The notes under the pieces are model-generated. The model did no database searches. It had not been told where the DNA came from and was given only the letters and a program-made list of their open reading frames with translations. DNA of 34,056 nucleotides from Candidatus Woesearchaeota archaeon (lineage in GTDB: Archaea; Nanobdellota; Nanobdellia; SCGC-AAA011-G17; JACPNG01): contig JACQNI010000089.1 in NCBI GenBank assembly GCA_016203135.1, positions 1 through 34,056 on the forward strand, written 5' to 3'. A program made the translations under genes and the position numbers. Each line of letters starts with the position of its first letter. Position 1 is the first letter of the stretch. Shown piece after piece: positions 1-8,862 of this stretch.

Positions 1-509
1 ATACAATTTTCTCTTTAACAAGCTTAACAATATTTTCCTTATTATTTTTACTGCTGCCTTTCATTATGTATTTTATTTATAAAAAGCTTGATTTAAAAAA
101 AATTTCTTATTTGTTCATAATATTTTTTCTTTTATCAAGTCTAATAAGCTACTCAGCTATTTATTTTAATTCAAATGAATATTGGTATAATAGCGATGAA
201 ATGCAGCTTGGCTTGTGGTTTAATAATTTTGACAAAGGAAACTCAAAAGTTTTGATCGATTCAAGTTATGATGGTAAAATATATAAAACTAATAGGGAAA
301 ATCTTTACTTTGGAGAAAGGGGAAGATCCTTTACGATTGTAGGCTTTTTCATGAATAATGAAATCAAAATCGGCAATGAAAATGATTTTAAAAATTTTGA
401 TTATTTCATAACCAAAAAAGAGATTGATTATCCATTGGTTAAAAAAATGAACAATCTTTATATATATGATATAAGGAGTTTAAAAAATGACAGACAAAAA
501 GCCAATTGA
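1..509 (+). CDS. C-terminal part of a membrane protein, probably a GT39/PMT-like or other polytopic glycosyltransferase (truncated by window start)
   Basis: Frame is open from base 3 with no stop (TIFSLTSLTIFSLLFLLLPFIMYFIYKK...). Hydrophobic helices are followed by a soluble tail. ORF-track start at 66 is internal. Family assignment is weak. Confidence 0.5.
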   Translation, partial: TIFSLTSLTIFSLLFLLLPFIMYFIYKKLDLKKISYLFIIFFLLSSLISYSAIYFNSNEYWYNSDEMQLGLWFNNFDKGNSKVLIDSSYDGKIYKTNRENLYFGERGRSFTIVGFFMNNEIKIGNENDFKNFDYFITKKEIDYPLVKKMNNLYIYDIRSLKNDRQKAN

Positions 510-1182
510 CCCGCATGATGTAGATGCTGCATTTCTAATACCTTATTATAGAAATCTATCTTTTATTATAGCTGAAAAAATCAAGAATACCAAAATAACT
601 CCAATGCAGATAACTTTTATTGCGCATTTCCTTGGCTTTCTTTCTGGTTTTTTCTTTTATCTTGCTGAATACAAATATTTAGTCATCGGAGTCATAGTCA
701 TATTTTTATCAAATCTGCTTGATTTTCTTGATGGATCTCTGGCAAGAATAAGAAAAGAAAGAACAAGGCTTGGCGGCTTTACAGATTATCTTGGAGATGC
801 ATTTAAATGGACAGCCATGTTTCTAGGTATAACTCTAGGAGTTTATAAAAATACAAATGACACAAGATTCTTGATTTTAGGCTTCCTGGCAACAACTTCT
901 TATATCTTGGCTAGGCTTGCTTATGAAGTTTATTTAAGATATTTTAGCGAGGTTGCTAATGATATAATAAAAACGCAGAAAGCTAAAAATAAAATAATAA
1001 CTCAATTTTTCTATGACGGCCAGCAATTGCTTCCATTGATAATGATTGCTGCTTTGCTAAACAAACTAAACTGGTTATTAATTCTATTTGGAATCTATGG
1101 TCCGATTTTTATTTTTATTGAATTTTTTGTAATGAGGTATAAAATTAAAAAAATAGATCCAAGAGGATTTCCTAAAGACTAG
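487..1182 (+). CDS. CDP-alcohol phosphatidyltransferase family membrane enzyme
   Basis: Full signature DG-x2-AR-x8-G-x3-D-x3-D: DGSLARIRKERTRLGGFTDYLGD, with several TM helices. SD-like AAGGAG lies upstream of the ATG at 487. Confidence 0.93.
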   Translation: MTDKKPIDPHDVDAAFLIPYYRNLSFIIAEKIKNTKITPMQITFIAHFLGFLSGFFFYLAEYKYLVIGVIVIFLSNLLDFLDGSLARIRKERTRLGGFTDYLGDAFKWTAMFLGITLGVYKNTNDTRFLILGFLATTSYILARLAYEVYLRYFSEVANDIIKTQKAKNKIITQFFYDGQQLLPLIMIAALLNKLNWLLILFGIYGPIFIFIEFFVMRYKIKKIDPRGFPKD

Positions 1183-1715
1183 ATTAGTTTTTTCTCGTCT
1201 AAAAAATTTACTAGTTTCTTTAAGCTTTCTTCTGGTTTTTCCTTATAAGGATATAAAACCAAGGCAGCATCTTCTGGCTTGTTAAACGGTAAGTCTATTC
1301 CCCTCAAGTCTGGCTTTTCTAGCTTCATGTTTTTTGCATAAACTCCTTTTGGATCATTTTTTATACAATCATTAATATCAGCATCCATGAATATTTCCAT
1401 GAAGTCTACTTTGTTTTTCATCATCTTTCTTAATTCTTCTGTGCCCATTATGCAGGTTATTACAACATCCTTTCCATTGCTAGACAATAAGCTAGCCCCA
1501 AAGCATAATCTTCTTCCTGATTCAGCCCTTGCCTCTTCTCCATAAGCTAAGTCATGATCAAAGAACTTCCTTGTTACATCCCCATCCAATATATAGATGT
1601 CTTTATTTCTTTCTTTATTCAAATAATCTTTTAGTAAATTAGCTAGATATGATTTGCCAGATCCAGATAAACCGCTGATTAAAAGTACAAATCCATTTTT
1701 GCTTTCTAATGTCAT
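1179..1715 (-). CDS. APS-kinase-fold P-loop kinase; candidate cytidine diphosphoramidate kinase (Cj1415-like)
   Basis: Walker A GLSGSGKS, LDGD motif, DPKGVYAK...GIDLPF as in CysC/Cj1415. The APS-kinase ISPYR segment is replaced by IMGTEELRK. No sulfate-assimilation genes in the window. Confidence 0.8.
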   Translation of the reverse strand: MTLESKNGFVLLISGLSGSGKSYLANLLKDYLNKERNKDIYILDGDVTRKFFDHDLAYGEEARAESGRRLCFGASLLSSNGKDVVITCIMGTEELRKMMKNKVDFMEIFMDADINDCIKNDPKGVYAKNMKLEKPDLRGIDLPFNKPEDAALVLYPYKEKPEESLKKLVNFLDEKKLI

Positions 1716-1755
1716 AAATTAATTAAGAACTAATATTTTAAAAATCTATCTTAAC

Positions 1756-2673
1756 TTAATATCCTTCAGCACGTCTCTCTAAGGCTAAGGTATATGTAAT
1801 TAATGCACCAGCACCAATTCCTGTAAAACTTTGTGGTTGTGAATTTACCAAAGTTTCAATAGATTTTTTATCATCTGGGATACTTAGCAGAACAGAATGT
1901 TCATATGCATCTGGTGGCAAATTTCTCTTTCTTAATTCCTCAGCTATTTGTGATTTTGAAGCTTTTTTTTGAGTTAGTTCTTCATATAAATTGTTCGCTT
2001 CCCTATTTGCCCTACAGATATGTTCAAATGTTGCATCTGTCCTTAAAGAATAAACAAAACTTGTATTTATTGGTCCAGGTCTATTTGCTTTAAAAACTCC
2101 AATTAATTCTTCATATGTAATACTGAAGTTCCCAACTTCTTCTAAAAATTCCTTTCTAGCAGCCTTGGCTATTGGATCTTCTAAATCAAAAGTAACCCAT
2201 CCAGCAGGTAAAACTCCATATAAACCCCTGCCGATTTTCTCTTTAGTTTCTGGGGTTATTTCAAGCCCTCTAACTCCAAACAAAATCTGATTTTCTTTAG
2301 TTTTTAAAATACATTGCACAGCAACTGGAGAAAATGGAATCTTATCACCAAAATATCCCTTATTAGCAGCTTTTATATCATAATTTGTAATCCAGTTTGT
2401 GCATATTAATGGAGTATCATCCATTTCTCCTGCATGCCAACTCCATAAACTAGGGTTAAATTGTATACTTATGTTATCCTTCAAATTTAAAATCTTCTCT
2501 CCATCAGAAACTCCTTTCAAACCGTAAACACTCGCCAACTCTTCCCATTTAACCTGTGGTTTATATAGTTCTATATTTGGTCTGCCTTCAAAATCTTCAA
2601 TACTATCACCGAACCTAAAATGAAGTAACTCAGCCTTAGGAAGTGCATATGCATGACTAAAAAGTTCGCTCAT
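1756..2673 (-). CDS. Nudix-hydrolase-like protein
   Basis: Nudix-box-like G(WVTFDLEDPIAKAA)RKEFLEEVG. ORF extends to 2745, but a TATA-like box (about 2696-2705) lies about 27 nt upstream of ATG 2673, so the shorter start is preferred. Confidence 0.7.
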   Translation of the reverse strand: MSELFSHAYALPKAELLHFRFGDSIEDFEGRPNIELYKPQVKWEELASVYGLKGVSDGEKILNLKDNISIQFNPSLWSWHAGEMDDTPLICTNWITNYDIKAANKGYFGDKIPFSPVAVQCILKTKENQILFGVRGLEITPETKEKIGRGLYGVLPAGWVTFDLEDPIAKAARKEFLEEVGNFSITYEELIGVFKANRPGPINTSFVYSLRTDATFEHICRANREANNLYEELTQKKASKSQIAEELRKRNLPPDAYEHSVLLSIPDDKKSIETLVNSQPQSFTGIGAGALITYTLALERRAEGY

Positions 2674-2704
2674 AAAATTAAACATTTCAAGTAATATATA
2701 AACT

Positions 2705-2741
2705 TTTCTATTTTTTACCACTAAAAAGTTTATATTATTAA
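2705..2741. repeat. Copy A of a 37-bp dispersed near-identical repeat
   Basis: tttctattttttaccactaaaaagtttatattattaa; 20-bp exact core accactaaaaagtttatatt shared with 4718-4737. Confidence 0.8.
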
Positions 2742-2778
2742 ACAAAATACTTAAAAGATTATATAATTAAATTAAAAC

Positions 2779-3336
2779 ATGAAATACAAGATTTTAGTTG
2801 GCGTCTCAAATAGGCATGTTCATATTTCAAAAGAACATTTAGAAATATTGTTTGGTAAAGGCTATCAATTAAAAGTTTTAAGAGAGATAAGGCAGCCAAG
2901 GCAATATGCAGCAGAAGAAACAGTTACATTGCTTGGAAAACAAGATTTGCAAGCAAGAATAGTGGGCCCATTAAGAGAAAAAACCCAAGTAGAAATACTA
3001 ACAACAGATCAATATGTTCTTGGTATAAAAGTTCCAAAAAAAGTCTCTGGTGATTTAGATAATACTCCAGGAATAAAGATCAAAGGTCCAAAAGGAATAA
3101 TAAATTTGGAAAACGGAGTAATTATTGCAGAAAAACACCTGCATTTATCTCAAGAAGAATCAGAAAAACTTAATCTATCAAATGGTTCTAGGGTTAATTT
3201 AGTACATGAAAATGGAACTAAATTTAATGCCATTGTCAGATCGGGCAAAGATCATTTATCAGAATTCCATTTAGACAAGGATGAAGCAGAATCTTTAAAC
3301 ATTAAAACCGGAGATTATGTAGAAATAGAATATTAA
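2779..3336 (+). CDS. pduL: PduL-like phosphate acyltransferase (phosphotransacylase)
   Basis: VGVSNRHVHIS..., QPRQYAAEETVTL, TQVEI-TD, AEKHLHLSQEE, EFHLDKDEA are PduL-family motifs, including the His metal ligands. Confidence 0.88.
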   Translation: MKYKILVGVSNRHVHISKEHLEILFGKGYQLKVLREIRQPRQYAAEETVTLLGKQDLQARIVGPLREKTQVEILTTDQYVLGIKVPKKVSGDLDNTPGIKIKGPKGIINLENGVIIAEKHLHLSQEESEKLNLSNGSRVNLVHENGTKFNAIVRSGKDHLSEFHLDKDEAESLNIKTGDYVEIEY

Positions 3337-4133
3337 TTCTTTTCTCCTATAACCACAACAACATTTCCAAAAGAGTTAGGAAATAATGTTGTTAAAGTTT
3401 TATATATGAAATTTCCGACTTTGTTTAATTTAAAGCCTTCGCTTCTTGCAGTTGGTTCTATCAATGAAGTAGATTTATCAATTTTTTGCAGTTCTTTCTT
3501 TCTAAAGATTTTTATTTTGAATAAAAAAGGCATGTTTGTAACAACTTGAACGCTCTCTACTTTTACTCCAGAATCTTCAACCATTTTCTTAAATTCTTTA
3601 GGCTTAAAAGACCATTTGTAAAACTTGTCCTTTTTCTTGTTTCTTGACTTGAATGCAACAATCAAATCTCCAATAGTATTTTCAAAATTATCTGCCCTTA
3701 CAGTAGCGCAAAATCTTCCATTTTTTTTTAAGCATCTTACAGTTTCATTTATTGTTCCTTGGACATCATTTTCAATGTTATGATATAATCCAAAAGAAAC
3801 TATGTAATCAAAAGTTTCATTCTTAAAAGGCAGCTTTCTTACATCTCCTTGCATCACATTTATATCTGGATGTTGTTTCTTTATTTTTTCTACTGCTCCT
3901 TTGTCATATTCTAACCCAATTATCTTATGTCCTTTAAGATGGTAATGCTTCAAAACCCTTCCTAAACCACAGCCACATTCAAGAATTAACCCATTTTTGT
4001 CTTTAATTGTCTGCATTGCATATTTTATTGGGTATATCTCTAGGTTATCAAAGTAGTCTTTATCTTCTCCTGCCTCTCTCCATCTCTTTTCCCAATAGCT
4101 TACAATATCTATGTCTCGATAAACCTTTTTCAT
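3333..4133 (-). CDS. Class I SAM-dependent methyltransferase
   Basis: Motif I LILECGCGLGRVLKH, motif II GDVRKLPF, FDYIVSFGLYHNI. Confidence 0.88.
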   Translation of the reverse strand: MKKVYRDIDIVSYWEKRWREAGEDKDYFDNLEIYPIKYAMQTIKDKNGLILECGCGLGRVLKHYHLKGHKIIGLEYDKGAVEKIKKQHPDINVMQGDVRKLPFKNETFDYIVSFGLYHNIENDVQGTINETVRCLKKNGRFCATVRADNFENTIGDLIVAFKSRNKKKDKFYKWSFKPKEFKKMVEDSGVKVESVQVVTNMPFLFKIKIFRKKELQKIDKSTSLIEPTARSEGFKLNKVGNFIYKTLTTLFPNSFGNVVVVIGEKN

Positions 4134-4230
4134 GATTTTCTAAATTAAGAAAAATTTATAATATTATTGCATAACTTCAGTCATTGCTAAAAAATAGTCT
4201 AAAAATACTTCTCTCAAAATTCTAAAGATT

Positions 4231-4722
4231 TTATTTCTTTTCAACGGGTTCAACAGCTTGGATATAATAATCTGTGCTGCCTCTCCAAGGCCAGCCCCAA
4301 AGAACTTCCCTATATCTTACTTTAACTTGAGTACCAGACTCAAGATATTCTTGTGCTTTTTTTGCTAATTCTTCTATGTTCTCTTTGTTTCTTGCTTGAT
4401 TGTCGATGCTAAAATCCCACACATTTGCCCCCATACGTTGCCCATCAGAAACTATACCTTCAAGAGCCATTTGTCCTTCGTAAGTTTTCCAAATAAGTCC
4501 TTTTTTAGAAATCTTATTGATCATGCCGGTTCTAATGCCATTAGAATACTCATGTGAGTTTGTATACGACCCACACCCCCCACCAAGAACAAAAACCAGA
4601 AAACCTATTCCAACAGCTTTATTAAAGCCCGAAATTATTTTACTAGCTATATCATAATTATCATCATAAACCATTAGGGGTATTAAACATGGGTTATTTA
4701 TTAATCTTTCTATTTTTACCAC
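4231..4722 (-). CDS. Small membrane-anchored hypothetical protein
   Basis: One hydrophobic segment (AVGIGFLVFVLGGGCGSY), then SNGIRTGMINKISKKGLIWKTYEGQMALEG, a motif type I associate with small conserved hypothetical proteins. GTG start at 4722 or ATG 4674 is uncertain. Confidence 0.55.
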   Translation of the reverse strand: MVKIERLINNPCLIPLMVYDDNYDIASKIISGFNKAVGIGFLVFVLGGGCGSYTNSHEYSNGIRTGMINKISKKGLIWKTYEGQMALEGIVSDGQRMGANVWDFSIDNQARNKENIEELAKKAQEYLESGTQVKVRYREVLWGWPWRGSTDYYIQAVEPVEKK

Positions 4723-4743
4723 TAAAAAGTTTATATTTATTAA
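4707..4743. repeat. Copy B of a 37-bp dispersed near-identical repeat
   Basis: tttctatttttaccactaaaaagtttatatttattaa; differs from copy A only by two single-T indels. Confidence 0.8.
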
Positions 4744-4750
4744 GAAAACC

Positions 4751-6031
4751 TTATATAAGCTTCTTCTCTTTCAAAGCGCCATAGATTATTTTAGCAACAA
4801 ATTGATTTCCTTCATTGCTTATATGAGCTCCATAAACAGTTTTCTCAGAATACAAAGAATCTATATCTGGATGATTTATTATCGGAGTTGTAACATCTAT
4901 TGTATCTATTTTTTCACTTATCTTTTTAAAAAAAGGCATGTAAAATTCTCCTTCATTTTTATAATATAACGCTTCATTTTTCTGTGGTAAGAAAACAAAA
5001 ACAGGCTTGAACTTTAATTCCTTGCTTAAATCCAAAAATCTATCAACCAATCTTTCCATTAAATCAACAGCATAAGCCTCATTATACAATCTGACAGCCC
5101 ACAAAAGATTTATTCTTCTTATTACCAGCATTGCATCAGAATCCATTGGCTCCATAACCTTATATTTCTGAGAAAATTTTTTCATAACAGTTTGTTTTGC
5201 AACTTTATAGATTATGCTTAAATTTCTTCTTGGATTCTTTAAAACATGAAATGAATAAGGAAATTTAATTAAGTCTTTCAAAAATTTTTCCTTGTAAAAA
5301 TAATCATGCTTTTTTAATTCATCAATATATTTTTCCAGTTCATAAAATTTTTCTGGTTTGTCAATTAAATTAGGCACCAATCTTAATTGTTTATTTACAT
5401 CCAGTTCATACCTTGGCTTGAAAGCCCAAACATTTCCATATTCATAAAAATGCTTCCAGTAGCTTACTACCCTGCTTATTGTATCAGGAACATTAGCCAT
5501 TATAACAATTTTAGTTTTATTTTTAGGAAACTCTCTCTCAAGTCTTAACAAAGCCTGATCCATTCCATGATTTCCAATACCCCAATTTAGAACATTTGAT
5601 TTGGTTAATTTAGACAAGTAATAGCACCAAGTTTCATTGTCATTAACTTGCCTAGAAAAAGTAAATGAATCTCCATAGCAAGAAATAAGCTTGTCATTTA
5701 AATTTTCCAAATCTTGATTATTTCTAGAACTCCTTTTGTTTATAGTCCAAGGAGCTTTTCTATAATCCCAATCCCCATCATCTTTTTGATAAAATATAGT
5801 GTCATTTCCAGTTGTATTTGGCTTCCTCACCCAGCCTAGTTCTGAATCAAAACCCTTTTCAAAATATTTTGTCTTCTCTAAAGCTTCTTTGTCGATAAGA
5901 GGTATCTCGTCATCTTTCTTTGTTATTAGCCATTGAAATCTTTTTCTAGTAGATCTAACTAAAACATAAGACGCTAGCTCTAAAACAACAATAATTAAAG
6001 CTACAATAACTAAGGAGATTAATAATGACAT
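4751..6031 (-). CDS. Single-TM SGNH/GDSL-like hydrolase or transferase
   Basis: N-terminal TM helix. SGNH block I YGDSFTFSRQVNDNETWCYYLSK, GIGNHGMDQALLRLER, and C-terminal His block AHISNEGNQFVAKII. Confidence 0.75.
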   Translation of the reverse strand: MSLLISLVIVALIIVVLELASYVLVRSTRKRFQWLITKKDDEIPLIDKEALEKTKYFEKGFDSELGWVRKPNTTGNDTIFYQKDDGDWDYRKAPWTINKRSSRNNQDLENLNDKLISCYGDSFTFSRQVNDNETWCYYLSKLTKSNVLNWGIGNHGMDQALLRLEREFPKNKTKIVIMANVPDTISRVVSYWKHFYEYGNVWAFKPRYELDVNKQLRLVPNLIDKPEKFYELEKYIDELKKHDYFYKEKFLKDLIKFPYSFHVLKNPRRNLSIIYKVAKQTVMKKFSQKYKVMEPMDSDAMLVIRRINLLWAVRLYNEAYAVDLMERLVDRFLDLSKELKFKPVFVFLPQKNEALYYKNEGEFYMPFFKKISEKIDTIDVTTPIINHPDIDSLYSEKTVYGAHISNEGNQFVAKIIYGALKEKKLI

Positions 6032-6045
6032 AAACCTTAACCTTA

Positions 6046-6828
6046 CTAAAATTTAATAAACCTTTTTATAGAGCCATCTTCAAGCCAAGAATTAGCCTTT
6101 TCATAATCTTCATTGTTGTCAAATTCCATCCAGCCCCTAGTCACTATTATTGGTTCAACTTCATAGCCATTATTTATCAAAGCCTGCAGCATGCAAGTCA
6201 TATAAGCTTTTTTAAAGGATTTAGACCTTAACCAAGGCTCATTTTTATCATAATATTTTTTTCTATTCTCATGATAAACTTTCTTTAAAGCTTCAATCCC
6301 TTTCTTTGAAAATTTTATTAATCCAACATATCTTACTTTAGCTTTGTCCAAACTGCAATGTGTTTCCCCCAATTCAACTATTCTTCCATTATTAATAACT
6401 AAACTTTCTACATCATCTTTATAATTATCCATCCTTGCTTTCCAGTAATCCCAATAATCATCATCAACAGTAACCCCAATATCAGCTTTGCTTTGCAAAA
6501 TTTTTTGGATGATTCTTTCTTCATATAAAATATCTGCATAACAAACCAGAATTTCATCATTTAACTCATTTTCAGCTGCAAACAATGTTTCAACCATGTT
6601 CGTATCTGCAAAATCTTCATTGAGATAGTATTTTACCCCTTTAATATTTATTTTATCAGGCATATATCCTTTGACAATTGTTATATCATTTATCCCAGCT
6701 TTTCTCAAGGTTTCAACCTGTCTCTCAATCAAGGTTTTTCCACTAAAATTTAACATACATTTAGGTAAACCTTCAGTATACTTAGCTAATCTAGTACCCA
6801 TTCCTGCTGCAAGAATTATTGCTTTCAT
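6046..6828 (-). CDS. Sugar-nucleotidyltransferase-fold cytidylyltransferase (LicC/Cj1416-like; candidate CTP:phosphoglutamine cytidylyltransferase)
   Basis: MKAIILAAGMGTRL...LPKCML, NMVETLF, CYADILYEE, NNGRIVELG, RYVGLIKFS, YMTCMLQALI, GWMEFDNNEDY. ATG at 6828 preferred over the TTG at 6849. Confidence 0.85.
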   Translation of the reverse strand: MKAIILAAGMGTRLAKYTEGLPKCMLNFSGKTLIERQVETLRKAGINDITIVKGYMPDKINIKGVKYYLNEDFADTNMVETLFAAENELNDEILVCYADILYEERIIQKILQSKADIGVTVDDDYWDYWKARMDNYKDDVESLVINNGRIVELGETHCSLDKAKVRYVGLIKFSKKGIEALKKVYHENRKKYYDKNEPWLRSKSFKKAYMTCMLQALINNGYEVEPIIVTRGWMEFDNNEDYEKANSWLEDGSIKRFIKF

Positions 6829-6940
6829 TTTATCGATAAAATTAATCAATCAATTATTTTAATCTTTCTATTAAAACTTTATAGTGATAAAAAAGGAAGG
6901 TTTTTAAACTTTTTTATTATCTATAAATTTGGGGTTAAAA

Positions 6941-7855
6941 ATGAAGCATTTGATAAAATTACATAGGCATGGGCCAAAAAATAATAATCCAGAAGCGCAT
7001 CAAACAGGAGTAGAAGCTTTACTAGATCCTGAAAAAATACCAGAGATAAAAAAATACGCACTTAATCAACTAAATCGAGATGAATTAGCTGGATTAGCTT
7101 ACAATACAGATACCACTTCAATAGAAATTGAAACAACCCCAATTGATAGATCAAAAGCTACTGGTGAAATAGTATACAACACCCTTATTAATTATTACAC
7201 TGGTCTTGATGAGATTTATTGGCCCGCTTTAAAAATTACAAAAAATCCAAGGATTAATGAACTAATTGGATCAGCTGGAATAAACCCGAAAACTGGCGAA
7301 GCAGTAAACCTAGGGCCTAGAGCAATGTCAAATATTTGGGGAGAAGCAAAAAAACATGAAGATTACAAACACTTACAAGGAGAAAATAAACCCCTTTATG
7401 CTTGGTGTAGACAAGGATTTGATAACACTCAAGCTAACAACCAGAGTGATCCAGGAATATCATTGAGAGAGATTGCTTGTAGAATAGGAACATATGTTTA
7501 TAATAAATTTACACAAACAGAAGGAAATCAGAATGATAGAATTCTTACATTAGCCTTAGGTCATTCAGGGGATATTGAACCTTTCTTATATTTATGCTTA
7601 GAAATGCAAGCAGGTAGAGATGGTAAAGATCCTGAAGCGATGACAAAATGGTTTAAAGAAACTGGTGGAGCATTGGAACCTCTTAAAGGAATTGAAATAT
7701 TAAAAGAAAAGTTAGGGTTAGAATTACATTATCATAAAACACCTCACAACACATATCTAAGTCCTATTGGTCTTGAAATTTTCCAACAACAGGCCCAATG
7801 GTTCAAAGAATATGGAAAAAGCAAGGAAGTTCTAGAGCAAAAATTAAGATTATAA
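6941..7855 (+). CDS. Histidine phosphatase superfamily-like protein
   Basis: N-terminal LHRHGPKNN and C-terminal ALGHSGDIEPFL His motifs. ATG at 6941 preferred over the upstream TTG. Confidence 0.75.
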   Translation: MKHLIKLHRHGPKNNNPEAHQTGVEALLDPEKIPEIKKYALNQLNRDELAGLAYNTDTTSIEIETTPIDRSKATGEIVYNTLINYYTGLDEIYWPALKITKNPRINELIGSAGINPKTGEAVNLGPRAMSNIWGEAKKHEDYKHLQGENKPLYAWCRQGFDNTQANNQSDPGISLREIACRIGTYVYNKFTQTEGNQNDRILTLALGHSGDIEPFLYLCLEMQAGRDGKDPEAMTKWFKETGGALEPLKGIEILKEKLGLELHYHKTPHNTYLSPIGLEIFQQQAQWFKEYGKSKEVLEQKLRL

Positions 7856-7856
7856 A

Positions 7857-8837
7857 ATGAAAAGTCATATTATCGGCATAGGTAAAGAGCCTAGATGCAT
7901 ATTAGTGGAAAAAGTTAAACATTATGCTAGAGATTTAATTGACGATGATGTTGGATCTAGAGAAAACTGGATTGATGTGATACAGAATCATACACATTAT
8001 TCTCCTAGACAAAACAAACCCAGTTTAAAAGACACACGCACAAATGCTTATGGTAGGCCATTTAAAATAAGGATCGATTCATTAGACGACCAGAAATATG
8101 TTGAATTTCAAACTTTACTAAGACAAGAAATTACTAACCATGCCTCTAGTAGATCAATAAATCTTGAAATAGATAATGAAATTGGATTAGATAAATCATT
8201 AGAAGGACTTATTTTTTATAATGCAGGTGAACCTGATTTAGTAGCCCAAGGGTTAGGAATTGGAGTCTCTATGGACAATAGAGCTTTAGATGAGACTAAT
8301 AAGAGTCTTAATGTCCTATTGGTGGATAAAGAAGCCCTATTTTTTTATCTTTATTTTATGGAAAAACTAGAAAAGAAATCTAATCTTAATTTTATGATAA
8401 ATAAAATCTTTGACAGTACTTATTATTCTGATAAGCCTCTTGATGTTTTTCTCGCTGATTATTTTGCAATTCCAAATTGGAATAAAAAATTTCACAAAGT
8501 TTTGTCTTCTATTACCAGTAAAGAAGTTAATAAAGTTAGATGGTTAGCTTCCAGAAAGGATCTTTTAGAAAGCTCTTCTAATGGCACTTCTCTCAAATTT
8601 CACTTTTCTCCTGATTTCAGAACTTATTCACCTTTGTGTAATGCTGAATTTTTATATTATGAAACCGATGGATCTGACTATTTAGAAATAAGATCAAATA
8701 TAAAGCGGATGAAAACCAATTTTGGTTCTATACATATTAATAAAACTGATTGTTATGCTACTCCAATAGGGATCTTTTTACAAGTCCATAATGATCTATT
8801 AAATTTCTCAGAGAGTAAGAAAATGATAAATGTTTAA
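7857..8837 (+). CDS. Hypothetical protein, no recognised domain
   Basis: Long ORF immediately after the preceding stop in the same operon. No motif recognised. Confidence 0.7.
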   Translation: MKSHIIGIGKEPRCILVEKVKHYARDLIDDDVGSRENWIDVIQNHTHYSPRQNKPSLKDTRTNAYGRPFKIRIDSLDDQKYVEFQTLLRQEITNHASSRSINLEIDNEIGLDKSLEGLIFYNAGEPDLVAQGLGIGVSMDNRALDETNKSLNVLLVDKEALFFYLYFMEKLEKKSNLNFMINKIFDSTYYSDKPLDVFLADYFAIPNWNKKFHKVLSSITSKEVNKVRWLASRKDLLESSSNGTSLKFHFSPDFRTYSPLCNAEFLYYETDGSDYLEIRSNIKRMKTNFGSIHINKTDCYATPIGIFLQVHNDLLNFSESKKMINV

Positions 8838-8862
8838 AGATATTATTTATTCAATAATTTAA

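Noticed and set aside
2686-2745. N-terminal extension MFNNINFLVVKNRKVYILLE of the Nudix-like ORF
   Set aside because: Covers TATA-like sequence and the 37-bp repeat shared with another locus, so it is more likely non-coding upstream DNA.
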